DNA of 64,000 nt from Lethocerus indicus (Eukaryota; Arthropoda; Insecta; Hemiptera; Belostomatidae): contig JACDQD010000003.1 of the NCBI GenBank assembly GCA_019843655.1, forward strand, positions 7,070,925 to 7,134,924, given 5' to 3'. This document shows, in pieces, positions 48,183 through 59,760 of this stretch. The translations under genes and the position numbers were made by a program. The notes below the pieces were generated by a model. It did no database searches and was not told the origin of the DNA. It was given only the letters and a program-made list of their open reading frames with translations. Position 1 is the first letter of the stretch; each line of letters begins with the position of its first letter.

Positions 48183-48357
48183 AGCGGTGTGTTTGGCACT
48201 TTGTACTGCGGTGTTTGTCAGAAAAACTTTTATGATCGTAAATACATAATACCAAATATATATACACACGACAAACAGACAACCACCACAGTACAAGTGA
48301 CAGTGACAGTGCAGTGACGATTCAAAAAAACATCCAAAGTGCCATACACACCGCTAC

Positions 48358-48391
48358 TGAAGATGGCTAGCAGCCGAAACCGGTCTAGGAA
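48358..48391 (+). ncRNA. Hammerhead-like motif in right arm of copy C
   Basis: CTGAAGA, T, stem GGCT-AGC-AGCC, GAAAC, CGGTC. Compared with the left arm, the fourth stem pair changes from G-C to T-A while the loop stays three bases, which preserves pairing. Copy D has GGC-GAGCA-GCC at the same place. The same reservations apply about the missing cleavage triplet. Confidence 0.3.
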
Positions 48392-48487
48392 AACACCAAA
48401 CCATCGAGAGGAGACAGAAACTCACGAAATCTACGGTATTCCAACCCCTCCCAGACCACAAAACAGGTACTCTAAACTATATTTTCT

Positions 48488-49130
48488 CCGCTTTAACTGG
48501 TATTTACGACCGTCTCAAATGATCTTTACAGCCATATTAAATAACTAAATAAAAACGCGACGATGTAGTTTGTTGGACACGCTACACCGGCACGTCTTAT
48601 AAGAAAAAATTTGCATGGCAGTAAACTTGAAATTTCACTTAAACGCTTCGAGGCCTGAATACGAAATCCCCGCGGATTCGCCTCATTGTAAAACTGTAGA
48701 AAGGGAATGCCGGTTGAATTAAATTCTGGGCAAAAAGTTCGAACGGACCGCATTTTAAGGGATTCGGGATCATGCCCTGAATTCGGATTATGGCCAAGAT
48801 CTGAATTCTGTGTATGCGTTACTCGGGCCGGGACTATCGCTCGGGGGATATCAATAGTATGGGACGGTCGTGCAATTAAAAATGCGAATTGACAGTGCCT
48901 TAATGTGTCCGCCTTGGAGGGGAGTCCCGCGGGCCCGTATATAAATCCACCTTTTATCGCCTCCCCAACAGCATATTAATTCCCAGCCGGCCAAATACGG
49001 TTCTGGAAGTTCCGGGAGATTCGAAATCCCATCAAAAATGAGCGATAAAAATGCCAAGCGGTTATGGGCATTCATATTACGCTCTAACGGTATTAATTAG
49101 AATAGGACGTCGGGAAGTTTCGCCTCGTCG
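48488..49130. other. GC-moderate block right of copy C
   Basis: CpG-bearing at about 48640-49080, with overlapping frames of 61-75 codons on both strands. Nothing was recognised. Confidence 0.55.
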
Positions 49131-50420
49131 TAAAATGTAAGTTTTATGCGATGAGAAAAAAATTGATTTTTACGAGTATAGCCGGGCTCAAATTCAGTGT
49201 GTTTTCAGGCAAGGGGGGCCCGATAGTAGGAATTTCGTGTACGGTGAAACGAAACGCATTAAAAATTTTATTCGGAGACCTTTGAAAACTATTTGGCTCG
49301 CAGGAGATTCACCTAAGCGTTATATCAGAGCGCGCATCACCGGCTGTTTGTAACAGCAGTCACGACAGTATATTTATTTTATTGTAGTACGATGATTTTT
49401 ATCTGATTGGGTTGACTTTTAATAACCTGTTTAATGGTGTTACTTGCGTTTTGGAAAAAGTGGCGTCATAAACGGTTCGGAAGTTTCGAAATTGGCTAAA
49501 ATTTTTAATTTTATTCCATTCTACCGATAGCGACAGCTACCAAGTTAAATTTACTAAAGTAATATTTCTTCAACTTCGGAGCCGATCCGAAAATATGCTT
49601 ATAATTTTCGTGCCCATTGAACCATCGTCGATGTTCTAATATAAGCAGCCTAACTAGTCCAGCAAATGGAAGTATTAAATACACTCGTGGGAATTTCGTA
49701 CAAAAATTGCCCAAAAAAATTTTATAATCAAATTCGTGTGGTCAATAACAAAAATATATAAAGGAGTTTCTAGTGACTTTCCGGTAAAACTGTGTTGGTA
49801 CTTCACGCGGTTGTTCCTTTCTATTGAGGATTGGTTTATCAATCATCCTTTGTCGAAAAAAGGGTGTACTTCCTTTAATACAATAAATATTATAATTGTT
49901 TAGAAAATAAATTAGAATTACTGACGCAATGCTATCACAATATGCAGCGGTTATTAGTATGCACGATTTCTCGGCCGGGACGGGACGTATTGTTTATGGG
50001 TCGCCGTACTCCGTTAACAATTTCCTGTCCTCAGCTGAGTGGTCTCTCGCTGGCTGGCTTCTCGACATTCCCTCGTGACAAAGACTGTGATGAAACGGGC
50101 ATAATACGGACACGGAGAAATATGGCTTCGCCCTTGTCAACACCGTCTACATCACCCGTGGTACAAAAAGAACTAACAGAGAAGAACTAACCTATACAGG
50201 AAGAATTTAATTTTCACTTTCGATTATTTTAATTTTTTGAATAGCAGAGAGTATTATTTTTTTGTCCTTTCCTCTGCCGAAAAACTTTATACCTCAGATC
50301 CGTAAATAATAAAAACAATAAAAAATGTATACCAATAATACTTTTATTATTTACTTTGATACGATAATGGTACTGGAACAATAATACTTAGATCGAATAG
50401 GTCTGTTATTACCCCATCGT
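49131..50420. other. AT-rich spacer with one GC-moderate patch
   Basis: AT-rich except about 49960-50160. A plus frame of 82 codons (49942-50190) is unrecognised. Nothing else was recognised. Confidence 0.6.
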
Positions 50421-51210
50421 GTATTCTGTAGGTGAGTATAAGAGTCGGGCCGGGTGACTCTAGACCGGTGGCCCGATGCAAATCGGTCTCTCGGGGAGGA
50501 GGCGGCTCCACTGCATTCCAGGGCCCCGCTCCTTTACCAGCCCCCCCTCTCTCTCTCTCTTTCTCTCTTCTCTCCTATGCGAGAGGGAACCCGCACACCA
50601 AGCCGGGTAATTACGCGTTCTATATTTAGCCACTGATAACACGCCATCCCGGCCTAAATGGCCCAAGCCCTCCGAGTCGGGCACAATGGCCGCAGACAAT
50701 CGCCGTTGACCGCACTTAAAACGCCGAGACTTCATTCGGTCTCTCCCATCAAGTTTGTGTCACGAAATATAATATATTTAATACACCCCATAATTTTATA
50801 TCGGATGTCAGTTTTTCCGTAATCAGTTATCGATACGGTTTTATTTTGAAGTTTTGCATCTACATCTAAGATGCGCCAGATGTCTTTCGTTCGGTTGCAT
50901 AAAGAAGGTCGAGGGTAATACACGTTTCGACCGGTGATAGAGGTGTCAACGCGTTATTAACACGTCCGGGCCTCCTTTCGGGACGCCTTATCGCGGCGTC
51001 CATTGAAACGTCCCAACATTCTCCCCTCTCCTCCTACCGTTCAATTTCCTAGTGACGAGTGACGTTTAGGAAACTGAAACCCGCGCCACGAGATACGGTT
51101 CCTAATGCGGTTCCATTCAACCGACGCGACAGCCGAGAGACAGCCGGCCGACTCCTGTCTTCTCTCTACCGTAAACAAGAATTTTAAGCTGTTATCCATG
51201 CCAATTGAAT
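50421..51210. other. GC islands flanking an AT gap, with CT repeat
   Basis: CpG-bearing 50430-50740 and 50920-51180. Several frames of 60-91 codons over the first block overlap on both strands and run through the CT repeat. Nothing was recognised as a gene. Confidence 0.55.
50547..50575 (+). repeat. (CT)n microsatellite
   Basis: About 13 CT units with three interruptions, preceded by a C7 run. On the minus strand it is a GAGA-type tract. Confidence 0.9.
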
Positions 51211-52200
51211 TTTTAAGTCAATTTCAAATCACGCTGCAGGATAAAGGCAAAGACGAATACCATACAACTGAATAGTATAATGAAATATATTAGTAACATT
51301 ATACTCGTCTGAAATGGCTACACAATCGTCTATAGATATATAACTAAAATGTTTAGTTGCCACTATTCTACGGTAAGGACCAGTCTTGTGGTGATGTTGG
51401 TGAGGCGGTGGGCTGAGGCAGATAGCCCGGGTGAATACCACGAGAGAGGCATAACTTCCCGATTGCCGAAATGAAACAACTCCGAGTTAGGAATGCACGC
51501 GAGGCGCGTAACAAGTGGGTGGGTGAGGCACACGTGGACGGGCACACCTACACGTGTCCGCCTCCCCCCGTCTCGTTGCTCCACGTGTAGTGCGTGGAGG
51601 GGTGGGGGCGGGGGGAGGAGCGCTCATTATCCCCGGCTTAACGCCTTCGTCCCGTCGTCCCACTAATGCCCCGGCTACCACTCCCGGGGGGGAGAGAAAA
51701 AAATATCCCGCGGACGCTCCCGATTCCTAGGATTCTAGTTCGCCCGGCAATTTGGCATCACGCGATACTGAACTAGGAAACAAATTATTTTGAAATTATC
51801 CCCCCCCCGCCTTTCATCTTCGCAGCATACTTAAGGGAGACATTAAATAATCGGTCTTCTCGTCGGGGCTATTATGCGACAAAGTTCCCGGCATTGGAAC
51901 GCTTCCGGTCGCTTATTCGCTAAACGCGCCATTCGGCAAATCATGTTTTAGTGTTATGAAAAATTCGAACTAAAAAATAATAGGAAATATTGTAAAAAAA
52001 AAGTTCAGTCTCTTTTCAGTCCAATTCTTCCTGAGAAAAGCCCATGCGATCCTATAGCATCTGTTGTGGAGGCACATAACCGTATTGGTTGCCTTTTTAG
52101 TTTTCTTCCTTTTATTATGCTGTGGGACAAATGAAATTAATGTATACACACATATGTAAGGCAGTATAATTGTCTTCTGCGGAACAAATGTGCTCCACGT
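51211..52200. other. AT spacer, GC island (51.4-51.75 kb), AT spacer
   Basis: The island is very C/G-rich (GGGG-T-GGGGG-C-GGGGGG at about 51598-51615) and contains CACGTG E-box palindromes at about 51532 and 51583. A 9-base C run lies at 51800-51808. Minus frames of 64-73 codons are proline/arginine-rich and unrecognised. Confidence 0.55.
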
Positions 52201-53600
52201 TCGGATGCGGGATGTCTGAGCAGCGCTCCGGTCGGACAGTAATGAGATTCACCGGCGTCCCGACGGACAGCCATCTCACTCGGAAGGGAAAAAAAGAAAT
52301 CGAAGAGGCCAGTTCTGCGGAAAGGATCTGAAATTTGGCACAGGCGGTGGAAACGTTGAGGCGGGAATCGGCGGCCGCCGCCTAAGGGGCATCACTATTC
52401 CATTCATCATACAGAGCGCGTCGGCCGCCCGCAGCTCCAACAGATCGGAAACGGTCCCGAATTCGACGCGGACCGGCCGTGAAATTAGTTCCACGGAATA
52501 CCAATTAATTTTTACCTCCTGAACGCTGAGCGCGGGCAATATTTTACGGACCGAGTGTTGTCGAGTTTCGAGATTTACGCGAGTCGGATAAAACAGTTCT
52601 ACTCCCATCGCGGGGTATCCTATTTCCCTGTATACGTTCGCATTAATATTCTGAATTCTTTGTCTAAATTCTTGATCCTATGATGAATTCGATTGATACT
52701 TGAGAGTTTATGAATTTACTACAAATCTGTGTGGTGTTTATTAGATAATTGCTATAATTCGTTGTACAAGTGGATTAAGGTTAGTAGACATCACGAACGA
52801 CGAATGACACTGATTAGTTCTGTAAACTAGTGTCTGTGAGAAAAAGTGGAAAATCGAATTCGGTCCTATAACGGACTGAGTACATTATTATTTTGTAATG
52901 AAAAATATAACTGAATCATTAAATTTTAATCGCTTCTTCGGTCAAACGACTGACACTAAATCTACAGCGTGCAACCAAGCGACTCTTTACGACGAACATT
53001 TCATAGCGAATTTCCTCGAATTACTTTAATTACCAATATTAAGTATAATGATTAAAACCTTTAAAATAAAAACAGAATTGCGTGTTATTTGTCTTGGAAA
53101 TTGTTTCTCGGGGTTGGACGTTTATAATTTTTCCAACATTTAACTTTCATAAGATACACCTAAAATGGTCATAGTTGGTTGCAATTAAGTGTCAATGTTC
53201 CTTATTGTTTCTGCCTTCGAACTACACACAATTAGAATGTAATTGGTCGTGCTTTCTCCCTGAGCGAACTCATTCCCCCACCAACAAGGGGCCTCCTACA
53301 CACTCGGCTGTAACGCGACTGAAACACTTTCATCTTTGTACCAAGGATGTACCGATATTCGGACTTCGTTGGGCGTAAAGGACAATTCAATTTCATGTAC
53401 GGGTGAATATGAAACGCACGCGATAATAATATCATTGAAGTGTTAAAGGTAATGCTGTCACGGAGGCTACGCGAAATTATCTTACTACAGTAGCAATTTA
53501 TTTCATTCTTCTCTTCACTTACTTTAAATTAGGAAATAAACGTAACTACTTGACAAGTGCAGAACAAGTACTGTTTTAGTAAATGTGTCTGAATATTCAC
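52201..53600. other. GC island (52.2-52.6 kb) then AT-rich spacer
   Basis: The island is open on the minus strand for 110 codons (52276-52608) with no domain. The AT-rich part has opposing 67-codon frames at about 53175-53435. Nothing was recognised. Confidence 0.55.
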
Positions 53601-54440
53601 ATAAAGTCAATGAAACAAAATCTGTGCTAGAGCTATAAGCATAAAAGCATTGCCTTCATTACAACCGGAGAGAGCCTTGTCAGTTGTAAATGAGCGTCCC
53701 GGTGCTAACCCGTTTATTTCTTGATTTAATGGGCCGGCGAGGATTATTTGTCCCACTTGAAAATTGTTTCTGCCCTTGTCAGGAGTTTTAACGCCTGTGC
53801 CGCTATCGGCCCTTATAATGGCGGCTAATTTAACAGCGGTAACTGGGGATTGAGAAAAACTGTGTAGTTTACCACGAAAAATAAAAAAACTAAAATGCCG
53901 AGAGCGATGAAGCGGTCGGGCGGTCCCGAGATTCCGCCAGCATGAAAACTGCAACGCTTAAAGTGTTTCCTCTTTCTAATAATGCCTAATCGTGGCGCTT
54001 TTCCGGGTGTTAAACATATGATCGCTCCGTGAATGTGAGAAAAGTGGAGGAATTTTAATGTCTGTATACGTTCTCTAAATTCCTCGTGGACAGTTACAGG
54101 AATGTAATATAAACAGATTCCGATTCTTAATAACACTCCGTATGATCAAACCGCCGGTGATTGTAATGCTTTTAAACCACATTTATGACTCCTAGTATTA
54201 GAGAACTAATAATGGCAATGTAGAAGACCCTGTTAATGTTGTCAACCTCCTAATATCAGAATCGTGACTGAATCAATAGGCAAAAATGTGATTCGGCACT
54301 CTAATTCTGGAACGTTTGAAGGCGTATCCCGCTATTTGATAGTTGACCGATTTTTCATATGTTCCTTTTCGCTTAGAGCTTTCTCAGAGCTTTTCCGATC
54401 ATTGCACTGGTCAAATTCTGATTTAAGTTCCACTCGACTG
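53601..54440. other. GC-moderate block then mixed sequence
   Basis: Two overlapping minus frames of 115 and 103 codons (53607-54136) are unrecognised and incompatible. No repeat was recognised. Confidence 0.5.
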
Positions 54441-55600
54441 TTATGTTGACGGATCTCGAACCCGTTTCTCGGGAGGGAATCGCAGCAGGAAGTAACCTAC
54501 AATTCCTCCGAGGCATACGGATCCTAATTCCTGTCTAGGACCGGGTGGGAAGTTCCTTTCCTAATCGAAGACGGGCGGGCATCCTCGTAGTGTAGATTTT
54601 TTCATTTTTAATTCCTGGCATTACGTTTGATTTATCTTGGGTATAGCCATACTGTTAATATTTTAGTTATTAGCGCACGTGAATCGTGTCGTGAATTGGG
54701 TGGCCGGGTCCATACGAAGAGACCAGCAGGGGGAAAGAACTCGCGGATCAGAAAAAAAACTCGTTCGCGAAATGTGCCGATGCAACTGTCAGCGATGCAT
54801 CAGTCCATAGCGGCCGCTGTTACTGACATGTCCGAAAACAGAGACGTACCCGCTGTCGGTTCAAAGTCGCGCGACCCCGTTTCTGCCGGACGCATAAACG
54901 CCGGGATAGGGGAAGACTAGGACAATGTCCGTCCGGGAGAGGAGGAGGAGGCGCGGTGACAACGTGAGGCTCCAGTCCCACGGGACTCCCGGATTCCGGG
55001 GGCGAGGGAAGAGGTTGAGACGAGCGAAAGAAAACGTGGCCGGTGCTACTTACTCGTCGCTCACGTAGTAGCCCCACACCGGGTGGACACTTTATGCCGC
55101 GGAAGAAAGAAAAAAAAGGGGGGTAATTCAATTTCGTGTCCAAACAGGCCGGGGCGGGAGGACGTTAGCGGTACACCGCGGTTTTTACATCCCTCACGCG
55201 CACGCACTCGCATCATACCCCGGCCATCTCCACAACCCCTCCGTACCGGTATAAACGTTAATTTAACCGAGCCGTGAAGGAACGAAAGTTGAGACAAAAA
55301 AAGAAGCATACTACTACTGGCGAGAGGTGGGAGGAGGGAGGGGGGGCTTCATCTGCGGCTCTTTTACCGTTACCAGAACTACTTACTATGAGCGCGCTCC
55401 CGCCTGCCGTCCACCGCACAGAAATAGCATCTCGACGAACGATTACGCGATCTCATCGTCGAAACTACTTTCGTCTGGGGGTATCTCCGGAATAATACCC
55501 CGTGTGCGTACGCGTCTTGCACGCTCTGTTGCGGTTTTGAATGTGCCAAAAAAAAAATTGAAACGCGGTTATTTACGTTTTTAACAGCGCGGCCCAACGT
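54441..55600. other. Large GC/CpG-rich island
   Basis: One of the densest CpG blocks in the window. Frames of 64-107 codons are open on both strands over 54627-55615. The plus frame ending at 54920 has a less biased composition than most but matches no family I recognise. A tRNA-like T-arm on the minus strand at about 54450 lacks the rest of a tRNA. Confidence 0.5.
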
Positions 55601-56500
55601 GTCCGCATAAATCATTTGTTAAGATTGTACTTGTTAATTTGCGGCTCGATATGTCGTTTAATCGACCCAATTGCTAAACGGTCTTCAAATATAGGCCCGT
55701 TTTTTCAGTTCTCCCTTCTTACCAAACCAATTTATCCCTCTTCTTCGTGGGCTTACCATTGCCGTTGGTTTAACCCTGGAATCTTCGTTAGGGATTCTTC
55801 ACCACGTTTTCAAGTAAACTATCGCTGTGCCGCCCCATCAAACTCAGATGATAGAATGGGTTGTGTGATAACATTTTTCGAAAATAACTAATCGCGGGCA
55901 AAATCCCATTTTATGATTTTATTTTACCGCTTATTGTCGCTTAGTTGCCGTTTTCACTTATCATTCTGCAATTATATTTAACTTTAATTGCATTGTTGAC
56001 TCTGCTGCGGGACGTTGAAATAAAAAGAAAAAAGTAATCAGGCTAAAGATACTTTCCCTTTTTTATTCGTTTTCAGCCGCGTGCAGGTAGTTGGACGGAT
56101 TTTGTAAATCCGCGTGTTCCGGGGTCAAGTTGGCCGGCGGTCGTGGGCTCGGAATGGGCCGGAAGCTTCTTACTTCTTGGACTTGGCCCCGGTAAGCCCC
56201 CCTCCCCTCGCAACCCTGTTTAACGATCCAAGCAAGTTAACGAGCTGTCACCGGCCAGCATTATCAGAAACCAGTCGTCACCGACTCCAAAACGAGCCCC
56301 CGTACAAAACTCGCGTATTTACTTCCTGTCCGGATTAACATTGCTCCCCGGTTGATGACCGATTCGAACTTTCCTCGAAAATCTGGGGAGGATTTTTACC
56401 GGCGAAAAAGGATTATTTCTTCCCTACAGTTAATGAAGGATAATTAAATCGACGTTCGGGGAAATATTTTTTTCCTTAGGAAGCCTTCCTGACGGTGATA
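55601..56500. other. AT-rich spacer then GC-moderate segment
   Basis: AT-rich 55600-56050, then CpG-bearing to about 56440. Frames of 91 and 74 codons (55616-55891, 56114-56338) are unrecognised. Confidence 0.55.
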
Positions 56501-56580
56501 ACCGAAAACTGGTCTGGAATAGGACTGAATAAACAAGTGGAGATAGACCAGTAGAAACATTTTTTGTAATTCCACAAGCG
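56501..56580 (-). repeat. Decayed fragment of nested-palindrome family
   Basis: ACCGAAAACTGGTCT, GGAATAGGAC, AAACAAGTGGAGATAGAC, AGTAGAAAC and GTAATTCC follow in order the arm blocks CCGAAACCGGTCT, GCAAAAGACC, AAACCAGCGAGAGGAGAC, AGAAACTC and GTATTCC. Block order and spacing support the call despite many changes. Confidence 0.5.
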
Positions 56581-57233
56581 AATTAGAAGAATATCAAATA
56601 TATTATTAAGTGAATCAAACTACCTCCCGATTATTCCACTTAATAAATAATTGTGGACGAACGCGTCAATATATTATAATACAGTGGATGGGTTTTCAAC
56701 ATTCAACAATGGAATCACCTTCAGAGAGTCAGAAGTGAGATACGCGGCCGTTATATGGCTCATTTGAAACCGCCGATATTCTATCCGGCGGTGAAGGCCC
56801 GACGCAATTTCGGAAGCGCGACAAGCGGAGACGAGAGAAGGGCGCCATTAGACCGGAATAAATGGGATCCTTGGGCAAAGCGGGCGGGGGACTCGGAAGA
56901 AAGTAAATGAGCGGACGACTGGGGGCTGTTATGAAACAATGCAGTTTGTGTTCAATGGCCGACCTTCACGGCCAATCAACGACCCGGCTCAGCTCCTACT
57001 GCGGCCCCTTTCGCGTCTCCCGCAAACCGACCGAATATCGTATACGGGAGGGAAATCAATTTGCCCTAACCCCCTTCTACCGGGCCATCCTTTCGAGATG
57101 TTTTAATTAGTTCACTATAACAGAAAAAGGCGATGAAAAAATCATAACCATAAAGTGCCACCAGGTGATTTTCTATATTTGTCTTGCAAGTCATAACTTC
57201 GAAACAGTCATAACTCATTTGTTGGTTTTGAAT
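56581..57233. other. AT spacer then GC island, up to copy D
   Basis: AT-rich to about 56690, CpG-bearing 56740-57100, AT-rich again. The segment 57141-57233 adjoins copy D and could belong to a longer form of the family, but copy A shows no match to it. Confidence 0.5.
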
Positions 57234-57398
57234 GCAATACCAGATAGGTTTCCTGTCATATATTTGGACGTCAGAATCTAATAGTTGTGACCAGTTGTAT
57301 GATCAAATATATACTTGACACCGCTACTGAAGATGGCGAGCAGCCGAAACCGGTCTAGCAAAAGACCAAACCAGCGAGGGGGACAGAATCACACGAAG
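57234..57398 (-). mobile_element. Nested-palindrome repeat family, copy D (partial)
   Basis: Module 57234-57319 matches 7394-7479 of copy A. It runs directly into ACACCGCTACTGAAGATGG, the arm core with GCCGAAACCGGTCTAGC, AAAAGACCAAACCAGCGAG, GGACAG and CACACGAAG. The terminal segment is missing. The arm core here is close to the apparent consensus, with hammerhead-like strands CTGAAGA and GAAAC around GGC-GAGCA-GCC. Confidence 0.8.
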
Positions 57399-57870
57399 TT
57401 TTTACTTTATTATAATAAAATGTGAACAAGTTTTAACATCCCTGGTGAAAAATATATATCTAATTGTTTTCCCTTTCTTTTAATGCATATTTACACAGCA
57501 AAGACCACAGAATCTACCATTTCGAGAAAGACGATTGTTTTATGCAGTCCACATTGTGTTTTATACATTCCGTTCCCGCTGCTAATAGTCCAACCGGTGA
57601 TATTTACTTTCGGCTTACGTGCGAAAAGGCCGAGGTACGGTCGCGGGCTTTGTGGAGACCGCCCCGAACAGTTGTTCGACTTTCTATTTGAACAATCCCC
57701 GACAATTAGTCGGGCTAATATTTACATGAAAAAAGAACAACATTGCGCAATGTCGCCCAGCTAAATCTGCTTTTTCCTAATGGGCGAAGATTGTTCGAAA
57801 CGTCCAAATATTGGACGCAGATGTTTCGGGAATACAGAAGGCGAGAATGGGCGGCGTTCTGTGGTTAATT
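57399..57870. other. AT spacer then GC-moderate segment
   Basis: AT-rich to about 57570, then GC-moderate. Overlapping plus frames of 75 and 93 codons (57464-57764) are unrecognised. Nothing else was recognised. Confidence 0.55.
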
Positions 57871-57878
57871 ACACACGC

Positions 57879-57914
<36 letters not shown>

Positions 57915-57937
57915 ATATATATATATATATATATATA
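57871..57937. repeat. Compound (AC)n(AT)n microsatellite
   Basis: An interrupted AC run (57871-57909, with CACG interruptions near the start) passes through TACAC into about 12 AT units. Unlike the copy A microsatellite, it is not followed by CGACAAACAG, so it appears independent of the dispersed family. Confidence 0.95.
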
Positions 57938-59760
57938 TGAATACATAAATAATTCTCATAAAATCAAATATCTTTATACAAAGTATAAATTTTATGTTCT
58001 GTTCGCGGAAACCTTCGTTCATTTATAAATAAAAATGTTTCTGACACGTTACTCGCAATATCTTCAGAAATGAATAATCAATCAAATAAACTGATTATAT
58101 CTGTTTTCATTTAATTCACGAGGTATAATTTTATTTCATAACGGTCGGCCATTATTCATTTCACGAATAAGCTCTTAGAGCTCTCGAAATCGGTGGTAAT
58201 TTCAGAGACACTTAGGGATAAATCAAACGGCGCCCTCCCTTGATTATCTGGCATTAATCTGAACTCCGGTAAACGGTTATTTCTCGAAAAGCGTTACTTT
58301 TCTGAAAATCTCGCGCCCCGTTCGTCAGCCGGTGTAACGTGTAATCCATCACGTGCGGTCTCGCCCGGGCCTAATTGGAAGATAATCTTCCTCACGAGAA
58401 GCCCTCACTAGGAGGGGAGGTATTTAGCTCATACCGAGTCCTCGGGACTAGCCTGCCGACTATTTATGCCCGGGATTTGAGAGTCATCCACCCTGAGGTG
58501 AAACGACCCTCCCTCCGCCACCCCCGCCGCCGCTAATTACTTCTTTCTCCCCCTGCCGTCCGCCGCGATGATTCGTGAAGCGGCCGTCCATCGAGCCGTG
58601 GACGAACCAAGGTGCAGTCTGCACTCGATTTCATTATCCTTGAAACGACAGAAAGTAACTCACGAAAAGAGCGTTACTTGGATCCCGAGCAGAATTATAT
58701 TTCAGAGCCCTGAAGTATTACAATATTCCAATAAAATAGCATGATAACGGGGACCAATTCAACTATGTTGCAGATCAATCTTTCTCCTGTTCGTGACCGT
58801 GTCGTGAGTCTTTTGAACTGAACATGTCTAACGTTCGTTTAGCTATTTCTTCTCTGTAACTAAAAACCGGCGAATATCAATTAATTCGTATCACCTCCGT
58901 GTCTGCGTTAGAAAAGCGCGTGGATATTGTGGTCGGTGTTATTCGGCCGCCCGGTCGACCGGGGCCGCCCCGATAAACCAAACGGGCCTTCGAGAATGAT
59001 CGTTCATCGCTTATGAAAATTACTTCCGCGCCCAGAAAATTTGAAACGAGCCCCGAAGTTCAATTTTCAGTTTAATTCGGTCTAACGCGGATTATATCCG
59101 AAACTAATTTTAATAATTACACGGTTCCATTTTCGTAGCCTACACTTCCCACTCACGCCTTTAAATGAGCCAGATTCATTTATGGCCCGAACATGAATGT
59201 TTGCTCCGTTCGCATCGGATCAGTTTCTCATCGGTGAGTTCTCATACGTACCGAGTTATTATTCTTTCGACCGATGTATTACAACCGTGTTTAAGGCCGT
59301 AATGTGGTAAATAATTAGACGCTCCCCAATTTTATGCCCATTAGGCGTCATAAAACCTCACGGGCGTGCTTCGAACAGGTGGACGCTTTACCTTGGTCCA
59401 GTGGCGAGGGTGTGGAACGACACAATAAAGTTATTAAAGTAGATGAAGCCACCGAGAAGCGGGAGTCAGTTGGGTCGTCAAAGCGCCTCGAGCGTGCTCT
59501 CGCCCGGCCCTAATGTCTCAGCCTTGGTATTGTCGCTGGCCTATGGCTCTCTTTGTTGTTATTGATGACGGTCACGTAACGCGCGTATGTTCGGTCCCCA
59601 AATATACCCCGGCCCGATGTCTGTACACACGGGGACGTGTACGGTACGTCCTCCGAGCCGCACCGAAAAGTTTTTTTTCCTTTCGACGTTTTTTCAAAAT
59701 TAACCCGCCGCCGGCATTAATACACACGACTCATGCCTAACTGCGTTCTTCGAATGCCGT
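57938..59760. other. AT-rich edge then long GC/CpG-rich region
   Basis: AT-rich to about 58160, then mostly GC-moderate to CpG-rich through 59750, with small AT gaps. Only one open frame over 70 codons (59513-59740) is present despite high GC. No gene, repeat or core promoter was recognised. Confidence 0.55.

Larger units (their letters stand above)
48102..48480. mobile_element. Nested-palindrome repeat family, copy C (compact hairpin form)
   Basis: Arms 48102-48202 and 48336-48436 are inverted copies of about 101 bases differing at about 8 positions by eye. The right side continues through the terminal segment (GGTATTCCAACCCCTC, CAAAACAGGTACTC) to TAAACTA at 48473-48479. The left side lacks that terminus. 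Between the arms lie CTTTTATGATCGTAAATAC, a short ATATATATACACAC and CGACAAACAGACAACC, as in copy A. The 70-bp repeat and the inner inverted arms are absent, so this is an internally deleted form. TATATTTTCT occurs at 48089-48098 and 48478-48487 and may be a 10-base target duplication, though it is AT-rich and overlaps the inferred edge. No coding capacity. Confidence 0.85.

Noticed and set aside
54443..54470. tRNA T-arm-like hairpin on the minus strand (loop TTCGAGA)
   Set aside because: The expected acceptor complement and D-arm are absent upstream on that strand.
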